This document shows, piece by piece, positions 23,305 to 32,721 of a DNA stretch of 34,672 nucleotides. The DNA is from Saprospiraceae bacterium (GTDB lineage Bacteria; Bacteroidota; Bacteroidia; Bacteroidales; JAIPBB01), in NCBI GenBank assembly GCA_021739805.1, contig JAIPBB010000014.1, forward strand, positions 1-34,672. The letters are read 5' to 3'. The stretch's first letter is position 1. Each line of letters opens with the position of its first letter. The position numbers and the translations under genes were made by a program. The notes beneath the pieces are model-generated. The model was not told the origin of the DNA, made no database searches, and saw only the letters and a program-made list of their open reading frames with translations.

Positions 23305-26300
23305 ATGTTAAAAATAAAATTCTTATTACTTGGGTTCATATTACTTCTTTTCTCGGAATATACCTTTTCTCAAACATTTCGAAAGCTAACAAATAGGACT
23401 GATAAGTATATAGCTGAAATCAAAGAATTTTTCAATGATATTGACAATTCACGTGAAAAAAAGATAGGTAAAGAATTTCTTGAGCAATTTGCTGTAATTT
23501 ATGATTCTGGAGTTTTATCAGAAGACCAAAAGAAACTAATGATACAGACATCCAATGATATGTTGGCAAAGAAAATGAGACAATTTCCACATTTTTATAA
23601 ATACCTTTCAACTATAGCCGCTTTTGCTCAAACTGAATTTGATGAAGATAAATTCATTGCCTGGCATAAGAGCTTTGATCCATTAATTAAAAAAGGTAAT
23701 AGTGCAAAGTTTATTAGTTATCTAGATGTTTCATTAACACTATTTTCAGATAATATTCTTTATCAATCAAATGCAGCTGTTTGGAAATCAAGTAGTGATA
23801 ATTATGATTTTGAATATGATGGAAAAAAACCTAAAATTATCTTTCATTCTCTTGATTTGATATGCTATTCCAGAAAAGACAGTACTGTAATATATAATAC
23901 GAAAGGTGTATATTATCCATCAGATTATGAGTGGATAGGGCAAGGTGGGAAAGTTAATTGGCTAAGAGCCGGATTTCCTGAAGACAAGGTTTATGCTATT
24001 TTGAGTAATTATGATTTAAAAGTGAGATTTTCAAAATTTATAGCTGATTCAGTAAACTTTTTTTATAAAGATTTATTTAATGCTCCACTATTAGGAACAA
24101 TTAATGAGAAAGTTCTGGCAAATTCTAATCCAGAGAATTCTTCATATCCCAGGTTTACATCCTATGACCATCGTTTGAAGATTAGTGAGATATTTGAGAA
24201 TATTGATTATGAAGGTGGATTTTCTTTATTTGGTGCCAGGATTGTTGGCACCGGAAGCAATGACCAGGATGCAATTTTAACCTTTAAAATGAAAAACAAA
24301 AAGTTTGTTCAAACAGGTTCTAAATCATTTGTTATAAGAAAAGACAGAATTGATTCTCAAAACTCTTCTGTAACAGTTTTTTGGGATGCTGACTCTATTT
24401 ATCATCCGGGACTTGAAATGACTTATATCAATAAGGATAAAACACTTTCATTATATCGAAACCAGGAAGGTTTAGCACTTAGCCCCTTCTTTAATTCCTA
24501 TCACCAGATTGATATGTATGTTGAAGAAATAAAGTGGAAAATGGATGAGCCAAAAATTGACTTAAGAATGGTTCAGGGAATAGGGAGTGTTAGTGAAGCC
24601 ACCTTTGAATCAAATAATTACTATAGTCAATATCGCTTCGATAGAATTCAAGGATTAGACAGAACTCATCCTCTAATTGTGGTTAAAAATTATTCCGACA
24701 CTTACAATACAAAAGAGATTTACCTTGAAGAAATGGTACGTCAGATGGGATTATCAGAAGCGAGTGTGAAAACTATGTTGTTAAACCTTGCAAATATGGG
24801 ATTCTTAATTTATGACCTTGATGAGAACAAAATCATTATAAAAGACAGATTGTACAACTATATAAATGCAAGAAACAAAAAAACTGACTACGATGTTATA
24901 TCATTTTATTCTGTAGTAGTTGGTAAAAGTTCAAATAATGCAACATTAAATCTCCTTAATTTTGATTTAAGACTTGATGGCGTAGAAAGAGTTTTCCTAA
25001 GTGACTCTCAAAAAGTATTTATTTATCCACAGGGCAGAGAACTAATTTTGAAAAAAAACAGGGATTTTGTTTTTGATGGAAAAATCGAAGCAGGACGATT
25101 CGACTTTTATGGAAAAGAATGTTATTTCGATTATGATAGATTCAAAATCGAACTTCCCATAATCGATTCCTTAAGTTTTGAAGTTGAAAAATTTGATGCA
25201 AATCCTGATTTAGATTATGTCCCTTTGGTTAGAGTTAAAACTGTTATTGAGGATATGAGTGGTAATTTATTGCTTGATCATCCAAATAATAAGTCAGGTC
25301 TAAAGCCATATGATGAATATCCGATTTTTAATAGTAAGAAAAACTCTTTTGTTTTTTATGATAAACCAATTATCCAAAAAGGAGTTTATTCAAAAGACAG
25401 ATTTTATTACAGATTAGAACCTTTCACTATCGATAGTCTTGATAACTTTAAGACAGATGGATTGGAATTTAAGGGTTATTTGTCGTCTGCTGGCATTTTT
25501 CCCGACATAGACCAACCATTAAAGGTTATGCCTGATTATTCTTTGGGTTTTGATCATATAACTCCACCGTCGGGTTATCAGGCTTACGGCGGAAAAGGAA
25601 ATTATACTGCAAAAATCAGTTTGAGTAATAAAGGATTAATCGGTAATGGTTCTCTAAAGTATTTAACTTCAACATCTCAATCCAATAATTTTGTTTTCTG
25701 CCCTGATTCATTAACAGCAGAATTGCAATATTATGAAATTGAAGAACAAGAAACCGGTGTGGAATATCCTTCAGTTGTTGCTGAAGATGTTTATGAAAAA
25801 TGGCTTCCTTATGAAGACCTTATGATTGTTAGCAAAATCGAAAAACCACTTAACATGTTTAATTCTCAAGCAAATATGAATGGGAAAATTGATTTGAGAC
25901 CTTCCGGTTTAACAGGTAAAGGAATGATGGAAATTAGTGATGCTGAAATTGATTCAAGGCTTTTTAGGTATAAAAAAGATATTATTGATGCAGACACATC
26001 AAATTTTAAGCTTAAAGCCCAATATTCCGATTTCAATCTTGGTGGAGGCGAATCTTCTGGTTACGAACTTGTAACATATAACTATAAAGCACACATTGAT
26101 TTTAATGAAAGAAAAGGAGATTTTGAATCAAATGGTGGTGGTTCAATGGTTGAGTTTACTTTAAATCAATACATTTGCTTTATCGACCAGTTTGAATGGT
26201 ATATGGATAAAGATGAAATAGAGCTTTCTTATAAAGGTGATGAAAAGCTGCAGGATACTGAAAACATGACTATGGAAGAAATTGCAGACCTTGAACTTTC

Positions 26301-27828
26301 CGGCTCTGAATTCATTTCTATTCATCCAAACCAGGATTCATTAAGGTTTTTTGCCAGAAAAGCAAAATATAGCAGAAAGAGTAACACTATACATGCATAT
26401 AATGTCGAATACATAAAGGTTGCAGATGCAACAATTTTCCCTGAAAAGGGAAATGTTGATATTCTTAAGGATGCTAATATGATGCCTTTGGAAAATTCCA
26501 GAATCATGGCTAACAATGCAACCAAATATCATAAAATTTTCAGTGCTTTTGTGAAAATAAATGGAAGAAAAAATTATGATGGAAGGGGAGTTTACAACTA
26601 TAAGGATGAGATTGGCAATATTCAGAATATTTACTTAAATAAAATTACTGTTGACACTACAGCTCAAACTTATGGATTAGGTGAAATTGCTGAAGCTGCT
26701 GATTTTTCTTTAAGCCCGGATTTCGATTTTATAGGTAATGTAAAACTTATTGCAAGTAAAGAATTTTTAAATTTCGATGGAGGTTGCAGAATTAAACACA
26801 ATTGCGATACAGTTCCACTAAGCTGGATGAAATTCATGGCTGATATTAACCCAATTGATGTTAGAATTCCTGTTTCTGAAAATCCGAAAGACATGATGAA
26901 TAATGACCTTTTCGCAGGTTTATTATTTACTAGTGATTCCAATGGAGTATTCCCTGCGTTTTTATCAAGAGCTGTAAGGAAAGCAGATAGTACAATAATT
27001 TCTGCAAGTGGTTTTCTTATTTATGATAAGAACAACGATGAGTACAGAATATCAAATTCAGACAAGCTTGCACAAATATCATTACCCGGAAATTATTTAA
27101 GCCTAAGTCGTAAAAACTGTGAAACTTATGGCGAAGGTAAATTAAATCTAGGTGATGATTTCGGACAATTAAAAGTTGAAACTTACGGTAATGTTAAACA
27201 TTTCAGTAAAAATAAATTCACAAAATTTGACCTTGTCTTAACAATGGATTTTCTTTTTTCAGAAGATGCATTGAAATTAATGAATGAAAGTCTTGAGAAA
27301 TATTATGAAATGGAGGCAGTTAGCCTTGGTGGCGAAACCTATAGCAAAGCCTTAGGTGAAATAGTAGGGGATGAGCAAGCTCAGAAATATGTTTCGGAAA
27401 TAGCACTTAACAACGGTTTTAAAAAGATTCCTAACGAATTGAAAAGAACTTTCTTCTTTTCTGATGTTCAAATGAAATGGAATCCAAAAACCAAATCCTA
27501 TATTTCAGAAGGAAAAATTGGCATTGGAAGCATAAATAAAACTCAAATAAACAAATACGTTGAGGGTATGATTGAGATTGAAAGAGAGAAAAGCGGTAAT
27601 AATATGACAGTTTATTTAGAGTTTGCTTCAGATGATTGGTATATCTTTGAATATACAAAGAATGGAGTTATGACAGTATATTCAAATCAAACGGAATTCA
27701 ACACTATTATCAGGGATTTAAAACCTGATGATAAAAGAATGAAGGTTCAAGGAGGAGAAAAGTCATATTATTATAAATTAGGAACTATAATAAATAAAAA
27801 ACGCTTCTTGAAAAAATTCGAGAAATAA
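23305..27828 (+). CDS. Very large exported protein, 1507 residues, function unknown
   Basis: I do not recognise a named family with confidence. It has a signal peptide (KFLLLGFILLLFSEYTFSQ) and no other membrane span or sorting domain. The first ~200 residues look helical. A segment at about 459-523 (YLEEMVRQMGLSEASVKTML..LANMGFLIYD) has a winged-helix-like pattern. The rest is long runs of beta strands with repeated phrases like FDFYGKECYFDY, IHAYNVEYIKVADATIFPEKG and KINGRKNYDGRGVYNY, somewhat like the stacked strands of LptA/OstA or AsmA-type lipid-transport proteins. It lies 76 bp after prmA and 12 bp before plsY, so it is probably expressed with the phospholipid gene. A periplasmic or envelope role is inferred. 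Confidence 0.75.
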   Translation: MLKIKFLLLGFILLLFSEYTFSQTFRKLTNRTDKYIAEIKEFFNDIDNSREKKIGKEFLEQFAVIYDSGVLSEDQKKLMIQTSNDMLAKKMRQFPHFYKYLSTIAAFAQTEFDEDKFIAWHKSFDPLIKKGNSAKFISYLDVSLTLFSDNILYQSNAAVWKSSSDNYDFEYDGKKPKIIFHSLDLICYSRKDSTVIYNTKGVYYPSDYEWIGQGGKVNWLRAGFPEDKVYAILSNYDLKVRFSKFIADSVNFFYKDLFNAPLLGTINEKVLANSNPENSSYPRFTSYDHRLKISEIFENIDYEGGFSLFGARIVGTGSNDQDAILTFKMKNKKFVQTGSKSFVIRKDRIDSQNSSVTVFWDADSIYHPGLEMTYINKDKTLSLYRNQEGLALSPFFNSYHQIDMYVEEIKWKMDEPKIDLRMVQGIGSVSEATFESNNYYSQYRFDRIQGLDRTHPLIVVKNYSDTYNTKEIYLEEMVRQMGLSEASVKTMLLNLANMGFLIYDLDENKIIIKDRLYNYINARNKKTDYDVISFYSVVVGKSSNNATLNLLNFDLRLDGVERVFLSDSQKVFIYPQGRELILKKNRDFVFDGKIEAGRFDFYGKECYFDYDRFKIELPIIDSLSFEVEKFDANPDLDYVPLVRVKTVIEDMSGNLLLDHPNNKSGLKPYDEYPIFNSKKNSFVFYDKPIIQKGVYSKDRFYYRLEPFTIDSLDNFKTDGLEFKGYLSSAGIFPDIDQPLKVMPDYSLGFDHITPPSGYQAYGGKGNYTAKISLSNKGLIGNGSLKYLTSTSQSNNFVFCPDSLTAELQYYEIEEQETGVEYPSVVAEDVYEKWLPYEDLMIVSKIEKPLNMFNSQANMNGKIDLRPSGLTGKGMMEISDAEIDSRLFRYKKDIIDADTSNFKLKAQYSDFNLGGGESSGYELVTYNYKAHIDFNERKGDFESNGGGSMVEFTLNQYICFIDQFEWYMDKDEIELSYKGDEKLQDTENMTMEEIADLELSGSEFISIHPNQDSLRFFARKAKYSRKSNTIHAYNVEYIKVADATIFPEKGNVDILKDANMMPLENSRIMANNATKYHKIFSAFVKINGRKNYDGRGVYNYKDEIGNIQNIYLNKITVDTTAQTYGLGEIAEAADFSLSPDFDFIGNVKLIASKEFLNFDGGCRIKHNCDTVPLSWMKFMADINPIDVRIPVSENPKDMMNNDLFAGLLFTSDSNGVFPAFLSRAVRKADSTIISASGFLIYDKNNDEYRISNSDKLAQISLPGNYLSLSRKNCETYGEGKLNLGDDFGQLKVETYGNVKHFSKNKFTKFDLVLTMDFLFSEDALKLMNESLEKYYEMEAVSLGGETYSKALGEIVGDEQAQKYVSEIALNNGFKKIPNELKRTFFFSDVQMKWNPKTKSYISEGKIGIGSINKTQINKYVEGMIEIEREKSGNNMTVYLEFASDDWYIFEYTKNGVMTVYSNQTEFNTIIRDLKPDDKRMKVQGGEKSYYYKLGTIINKKRFLKKFEK

Positions 27829-27840
27829 ATCAAAATTAGA

Positions 27841-28473
27841 ATGTCAATTTACTTAGAAGTAATAGCAGGAATTATAATCGCATATCTTATTGGGTCAATA
27901 CCAACATCAGTTTGGCTCGGGAGAATATTTCATGGGATTGATGTTAGGGAACATGGCAGCGGAAATGCAGGAGCGACAAATACTATACGTGTTTTAGGTT
28001 TGAAAACAGGAATTCCGGTTTTAGTAATAGATGGGTTTAAAGGGTGGTTTTCAATCCATCTTGCTTATTTTATTGGTGGTAATAATTTTGAAAATGATGC
28101 TTTTATCAACTATCAAATTGCATTGGGAATTGCAGCTTTTCTTGGCCATGTTTTTCCGATTTTTGCCGGATTTAGAGGAGGAAAGGGTATAGCAACTTTA
28201 ACAGGTGTTTTAATTGCACTTTTCCTAAAACCATTTTTAGTTATTTTAGGGTTATTTATAATTATTTTTATTTTAACCAGATATGTTTCCTTAGGCTCAA
28301 TTTTATGTTCGATAGCTTTTCCTTTTATTGTTATTTTCATTTTTCATATTACTACACCATCATTAATAGTATTCTCAATAATCATTGCAGTTTTTGTACC
28401 TTACACTCACAAATCTAACATAAAACGTCTTTTGAAAGGTGAAGAATCCAAATTGATGTTTAAAAAAAAATAA
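27841..28473 (+). CDS. plsY: Glycerol-3-phosphate acyltransferase PlsY
   Basis: Transfers an acyl group from acyl-phosphate to glycerol 3-phosphate, the first step of phospholipid synthesis, in the inner membrane. The 210-residue protein has five or more membrane spans and the three PlsY motifs: YLIGSIPTSVWLGR with GSGNAGATNTIRVLG (motif 1, residues about 15-55), GHVFPIFAGFRGGKGIAT (motif 2), and the later VPYTHKSNIKRLLKGEE tail (motif 3). It starts 12 bp after the 1507-residue gene and is convergent with a T9SS cargo gene. Confidence 0.96.
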   Translation: MSIYLEVIAGIIIAYLIGSIPTSVWLGRIFHGIDVREHGSGNAGATNTIRVLGLKTGIPVLVIDGFKGWFSIHLAYFIGGNNFENDAFINYQIALGIAAFLGHVFPIFAGFRGGKGIATLTGVLIALFLKPFLVILGLFIIIFILTRYVSLGSILCSIAFPFIVIFIFHITTPSLIVFSIIIAVFVPYTHKSNIKRLLKGEESKLMFKKK

Positions 28474-28518
28474 GAAGAATATTGGTAAATTACAAGATGA
28501 CAAAGACTCCACGTAATT

Positions 28519-29934
28519 TTACCTACTAATCACAAATCTCTCTCTTGCAATAATTTCATTTTCCCTTTTTATTGCTACAATATACAAACCTTGTGGCAAA
28601 TCACTTACATCTAAAAATTTTGGGCTGGATTTTATAAATTTAGTTTTTACAAGTTTTCCAAGTGAATTAAAGATTAATATATCCAAATCTTTAGAAGAAC
28701 TAAAATTCTCTAATTTAATCTTTAGCTGAGTATTTGCCGGATTAGGAATTATCGAAATAGAACTATTGTTATTTTTATAATTTATTCCAGTGTCGTCAAT
28801 AACTTCAACAATGATTGTATCACTTGCTATACATCCATAAATGTTAGTTACAGTAACCTGATAAGTGTGAATTCCAATTCCAGCAACAGAACCAACAATT
28901 TGCCTGTTTTGATTTGTCGTACTATCTTCCCATAAATAAGATGTAAATCCTGCTCCAGCATCAAGTATTATTGTTTGAGAAAAACCTATTGTTGTATCTT
29001 GTCCAAGATTTATTGCAGGAGAACTTACATGAATACAAATTGTATCAGTTGCACTATAAATAGAATCGGAAATAGTAACAACAAAACAAGTATCATAAGG
29101 AAGATTATTCGGATGAGTGGGAAGATAAATTGCATCAGGATTAAAAACCGTATCACCAGTGCTCCACAGGATATTAACATTTCCTGTTGGGCAAATAATT
29201 TCAACTTCATCAATTCCCCAAGTATCATGTCCTGAACCTGAATTGGCTAATTGTGCCCATCTGAATTTAGTGCTTGTTGTTAATGCCTGACTTGGAATAA
29301 CTGATGAATATTTATGCCAATAATAAAGAGAATTATTTGACTGAGCTGCTTGACCAGAAACCGGTGTCCAATATCCACCCGAACCAGTTGTGTTTGTAAT
29401 AAATGGTCCGGTTGTAGAATTAAATCCTACAGGCAAAATATTTGGTCCGAAAAAATCAACCCATGATATTCCATTATCAATAGAATACTGCAAATGAACT
29501 CCTTCATTTGAAGAATCAGGGGCATTGCAATTACCAAAGCTTTGAGAACGTCCATATCTCATATCCCAGTTAATTACACAATTTCCGACAGCAACATTGT
29601 AATTAGTTGTTTGAATTCCTCTTAGTTGAGTTGGTGTTGCTCCAATCCAAATATGTATTCCAATAGGACCAGGACCACAAGGGTTTGTAAAATGAGGATT
29701 TGTACCAGGGGCTGACCATCCAATTCCAATAGTACCATTATTGAAATCGTTTTTCATTAAAGAATAACCACAATTTCCTGTTGCAGATAATAATATGGAA
29801 TCTCCTGCACAAATTGTATCTTGAGAAGCAGTTGCCTGAATATAGCATTGAGAATATGATTTTAATACTGACGAGATAAAAAGTAATAATATAAAATACT
29901 TTATTCTTGATTTGATTAAGGTGAGTTTGTTCAT
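28519..29934 (-). CDS. T9SS cargo with reelin-like jelly-roll and PKD-like domains (paralogue 1)
   Basis: A 471-residue secreted protein. The signal peptide ends near SYSQC. Residues about 55-248 resemble a reelin-type jelly-roll: MKNDFNNGTIGIGW, a central GVHLQYSIDNGISWVDF strand pair, and the closing TWGIDEVEIICP. A PKD- or Ig-like segment follows (INLGQDTTIGFSQTIILDAG ... YGCIASDTIIVEV, about 305-380). The last ~80 residues are a T9SS type A sorting domain (ISIIPNPANTQL ... GLYIVAIKRENEIIARERFVISR). It should be exported by T9SS and attached to, or released from, the cell surface, perhaps binding glycans. It is a tandem paralogue of the gene at 30143-31564, including about 100 bp of upstream sequence. 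Confidence 0.85.
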   Translation of the reverse strand: MNKLTLIKSRIKYFILLLFISSVLKSYSQCYIQATASQDTICAGDSILLSATGNCGYSLMKNDFNNGTIGIGWSAPGTNPHFTNPCGPGPIGIHIWIGATPTQLRGIQTTNYNVAVGNCVINWDMRYGRSQSFGNCNAPDSSNEGVHLQYSIDNGISWVDFFGPNILPVGFNSTTGPFITNTTGSGGYWTPVSGQAAQSNNSLYYWHKYSSVIPSQALTTSTKFRWAQLANSGSGHDTWGIDEVEIICPTGNVNILWSTGDTVFNPDAIYLPTHPNNLPYDTCFVVTISDSIYSATDTICIHVSSPAINLGQDTTIGFSQTIILDAGAGFTSYLWEDSTTNQNRQIVGSVAGIGIHTYQVTVTNIYGCIASDTIIVEVIDDTGINYKNNNSSISIIPNPANTQLKIKLENFSSSKDLDILIFNSLGKLVKTKFIKSSPKFLDVSDLPQGLYIVAIKRENEIIARERFVISR

Positions 29935-30044
29935 TGAAGTTAAAATTTTATGTTTAAAATAAATATCTTAACTTATGACAAGTTATTTTTCAATAGGTTT
30001 AATGATATTAAAAATAATTTGCATTTATATTAGAAATAAAACTA

Positions 30045-30077
30045 AGTCATCGGATGAATCAAAGTTATCCGATGACT
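30045..30077 (-). terminator. Probable terminator after reelin-like paralogue 2
   Basis: A perfect 11-bp stem, AGTCATCGGAT (30045-30055) with ATCCGATGACT (30067-30077), with an 11-base loop. On the minus strand it is followed by TAGTTTTATTTCT, a broken T run. It lies 66 bp past the stop of the gene at 30143 and 111 bp before the ATG of the next paralogue. Confidence 0.6.
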
Positions 30078-30142
30078 ATTCAAAATTGAGTACTTTAAGT
30101 CAAACCTTAACTTATTCCCTTAAGTCACCCCCCATGACTATT

Positions 30143-31564
30143 TTATCTGCTAATCACAAATCTCTCCCTTGCAATAATTTCATTTTCCCTTTTTATTGCT
30201 ATAATATACAAGCCTTGTGGCAAATCACTTATATCTAAAGATTTTGGGCTGGCTTTTAAATCTTTAGTTTTTACAAGTTTTCCAAGTGAATTAAAGATTA
30301 ATATTTCTAAATTTTCAGATAAACTTAAATTCAGATAATTATTAAACTCAATATTTAGCCGTGCATTTGCAGGATTAGGAATTATCGAAATAGAACTATT
30401 GTTCGTTTTATAATTTATTCCTGTATCGTCAATTACTTCAATAATTATTGTATCACTCGCTATACATCCATAAACATTAGCTACAGTAACATAATAAGTG
30501 TGAATTCCAATACCTGCAACAGAACCAATAATTTGCCTGTATTGATTTGTTGTACTATCTTGCCACAAATAAGAGATAAATCCTGCTCCTGCATCAAGTG
30601 TTATCGTTTGAGAAAAACCTATCGTAGTATCTTGCCCAAGATTTATTGTAGGAGAACTTACATGAATACAAATAGTATCAGTTGCACTATAAATAGAATC
30701 GGAAATTGTAATTATAAAACAAGTATCGTAAGAATGATTATTCGGATGAGGGGGAAGATAAATTGCAGTTGGATTAAAAACCGTATCTCCTGTACTCCAA
30801 AGAACATTAACATTTCCTGTTGGGCAAATAATTTCAACGTTATCTATTCCCCATGTGTCATATTCTGTATTTGATAAACATAATTGTGCCCATCTGAATT
30901 TAGCATTTGTAATTGAAGCAACAGGAGGAATAACACATGAATATTTATGCCAATAATAAGCGGCATTATTTGATTGGGATATTGAATCTGAAACCGGTTG
31001 CCAATATCCACCTGAACCTGGGATTGTAGTAATAAAAGGTGGTGTTGTGTTATTAGATCCGGTTGGTAAAATATTTGGACTGGGAAAATCAGTCCAGCTA
31101 CAACCATTATTAACTGTATATTGCAAATGTACTCCTTCATCTATGGCATCCGAGGCATTACAATTACCAATATTTTGTTCCCGTCCATATCTCATATCCC
31201 AATTAATTACACAATTACCAATAGAAACATTATAATTTGTTGTTTCCATTACTCTATAGTAAGTAGTAGTTGCTCCAATCCAAATATAATGTCCATTAAG
31301 ACCGGAATCACATGGATTTGTAAAAATTGGATTTGCCAGGGTTGAATACCAACCTAAACCAACAGTTCCATTATTAAAATCATTTTTCATAAGATAACCA
31401 CAACCACCTGTTGCAGATAATAATATGGAATCTCCTGCACAAATTGTATTTTGTGAAACAGTTGCCTGAATATTGCATTGAGAATATGATGTTAAGCCTG
31501 ACGAAATAAAAAGTAATATTACGAAATACTTTATTACTGATTTGATTAAGGTGAGTTTGTTCAT
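30143..31564 (-). CDS. T9SS cargo with reelin-like jelly-roll and PKD-like domains (paralogue 2)
   Basis: A 473-residue paralogue of the gene at 28519-29934 with the same order: signal peptide, reelin-like jelly-roll (MKNDFNNGTVGLGW to TWGIDNVEIICP), PKD-like segment (INLGQDTTIGFSQTITLDAG) and T9SS type A sorting domain ending ARERFVISR. I use the ATG at 31562-31564 (MNKLTLIKSVIKYF), matching its paralogue, rather than the upstream ATG at 31603, which adds 13 residues with no counterpart. Differences cluster in the jelly-roll loops (for example CDSGLNGHYIWIG versus CGPGPIGIHIWIG), while the sorting domain is nearly the same. The sequence between its start and 31680 is clearly related to that upstream of paralogue 1. 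Confidence 0.85.
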   Translation of the reverse strand: MNKLTLIKSVIKYFVILLFISSGLTSYSQCNIQATVSQNTICAGDSILLSATGGCGYLMKNDFNNGTVGLGWYSTLANPIFTNPCDSGLNGHYIWIGATTTYYRVMETTNYNVSIGNCVINWDMRYGREQNIGNCNASDAIDEGVHLQYTVNNGCSWTDFPSPNILPTGSNNTTPPFITTIPGSGGYWQPVSDSISQSNNAAYYWHKYSCVIPPVASITNAKFRWAQLCLSNTEYDTWGIDNVEIICPTGNVNVLWSTGDTVFNPTAIYLPPHPNNHSYDTCFIITISDSIYSATDTICIHVSSPTINLGQDTTIGFSQTITLDAGAGFISYLWQDSTTNQYRQIIGSVAGIGIHTYYVTVANVYGCIASDTIIIEVIDDTGINYKTNNSSISIIPNPANARLNIEFNNYLNLSLSENLEILIFNSLGKLVKTKDLKASPKSLDISDLPQGLYIIAIKRENEIIARERFVISR

Positions 31565-31680
31565 TGTAGTTAAATTTTTATTGATAAAAATAAATATCTT
31601 CACTTATGACAATATTTTTTTCAATAGGTTTAATGATAAAAAAAATAATTTGCATTTATATTTAGGAATGCTTGCTATAT

Positions 31681-32664
31681 TTATCTACTAATCACAAATC
31701 TATCCATCGCAATAATTTCATTTTCACTTTTTATTGCTATAATATACAAACCTTGAGGCAAATCACTTACATCTAAAGATTTTTGGCTGGCTTTAATAAC
31801 TTTTGTTTTTACAAGTTTTCCAAGTGAATTAAAGATTAATATCTCCAGTTTTTCATTAGAATTAAAATTCTCTAACTCAATATTAAGCCGGGTATTTGCC
31901 GGATTAGGATAGATTATTAATTCCTGATTACTAATTCCCAATTCATTAATCCCATACCCTTGTGCATGCTGTGCACTATCCATAACTAAAACATCATCCA
32001 CATAATAATATACTGTTGTATAATAACCATTATGAATTTTTTGAAGTATGGTTTGTCCTGAATCAGCAAAATTTCCAATAGTCATATATTTAGTTCCTTC
32101 ATCATCAGGTTTAAAATATCCCGATACTTTTACCCAGTTCATTGTATCAATTATTGGAGAACCTGAATATTCGATATAAGGAGTCAAATTAAGCATTGCC
32201 GGATGATGACCTGCATAAGTTAACATATTTGTACTAAAATATGCACCTACATTTGTGATTCCATAGGCAGAGTTATTACATAGTGATACATAAAACTCGG
32301 CATAATATGTTGTATTAGGATTAATCACATTTGTTAATTGAACTTCAATGTTTTCCCTAGTTCCTTCTCCTTGTGTGTAAAACATAAATCCGGCATAAGC
32401 ACTACCCGTATGGGCATATTGATAACCTGCAGCATTTTTAGGCACACCAACAATTCCAGTTGACCATGGTGGATGAGGATAATTATTACATTCATGAAAC
32501 AGTTCAGACGCCCCCCCCCCAGGAGCAAACCAATGATTAGCTGCATTTATTTGTCCTGTATTATATGGACACCAAAGAGTATCTTCAAAACTAGGATTAG
32601 GAACTAAATTTTGTGCAATAATTCCGATAGGCAAGACAATCAATATAATAGTAATAATTTTCAT
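31681..32664 (-). CDS. T9SS cargo with NLVPNPSFE jelly-roll domain; 10-G tract, in frame (copy 1)
   Basis: A 327-residue secreted protein. The signal peptide (MKIITIILIVLPIGIIAQ) is followed by NLVPNPSFED, the opening of a widespread Bacteroidota surface domain, then GYQYAHTGSAYAGFMFY, TYYAEFYVSLCNNSAYGI, YFKPDDEGTKYMTIGNF and YYVDDVLVMDS, strands of a carbohydrate-binding-module-like jelly-roll (about 19-230). Residues 250-327 are a T9SS type A sorting domain. A run of 10 Gs on the coding strand (complement of 32511-32520) encodes the glycines of WFAPGGGASE; with this length the frame is open. The paralogue at 33642-34626 has a 14-G run at the same place and is out of frame. The sorting domain is closer to those of the reelin-like genes than to that of its own paralogue. 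Confidence 0.87.
   Translation of the reverse strand: MKIITIILIVLPIGIIAQNLVPNPSFEDTLWCPYNTGQINAANHWFAPGGGASELFHECNNYPHPPWSTGIVGVPKNAAGYQYAHTGSAYAGFMFYTQGEGTRENIEVQLTNVINPNTTYYAEFYVSLCNNSAYGITNVGAYFSTNMLTYAGHHPAMLNLTPYIEYSGSPIIDTMNWVKVSGYFKPDDEGTKYMTIGNFADSGQTILQKIHNGYYTTVYYYVDDVLVMDSAQHAQGYGINELGISNQELIIYPNPANTRLNIELENFNSNEKLEILIFNSLGKLVKTKVIKASQKSLDVSDLPQGLYIIAIKSENEIIAMDRFVISR
32511..32520 (-). repeat. Poly-G tract, 10 bases, in frame
   Basis: Ten Cs on the plus strand, between a G at 32510 and an A at 32521. On the coding strand the Gs follow GCT CCT and read GGG GGG GGG GCG. A tract length of 3n+1 keeps the gene open, so gain or loss of a single G would shut it off. Confidence 0.9.
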
Positions 32665-32680
32665 ACAGCTAAGATAAAAT

Positions 32681-32717
32681 AAAAAGCCTAAGGTTTAATT
32701 AAAACTTAGGCTTTTTT
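32681..32717. terminator. Bidirectional terminator-like hairpin
   Basis: AAAAAGCCTAAG (32681-32692) pairs with CTTAGGCTTTTT (32705-32716); the stem continues inward as GTTT/AAAA with one mismatch around AATT. It has a T run at its 3' end on the plus strand and, because of the As at the other end, also on the minus strand. On the minus strand it follows the stop at 32722 by only a few bases, and it ends just 16 bp before the next ATG at 32664. A related hairpin begins at 34643 upstream of the second copy. Confidence 0.75.
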
Positions 32718-32721
32718 AAGT

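Noticed and set aside
26322..26942. Minus-strand reading frames inside the 1507-residue gene, and similar frames opposite other genes
   Set aside because: They are shadows of well-supported genes, with no homology signature, promoter or ribosome site of their own.
28484..28523. Terminator between plsY and the convergent T9SS gene
   Set aside because: GGTAAATTA and TAATTTTACC pair imperfectly around a loop of over 20 bases, and the right arm overlaps the stop codon of the opposing gene. The match is too weak to call.
31565..31603. Upstream ATG of the second reelin-like gene
   Set aside because: The tandem paralogue starts at the equivalent of the ATG at 31564, with a typical signal peptide, and the extra 13 residues would disturb it.
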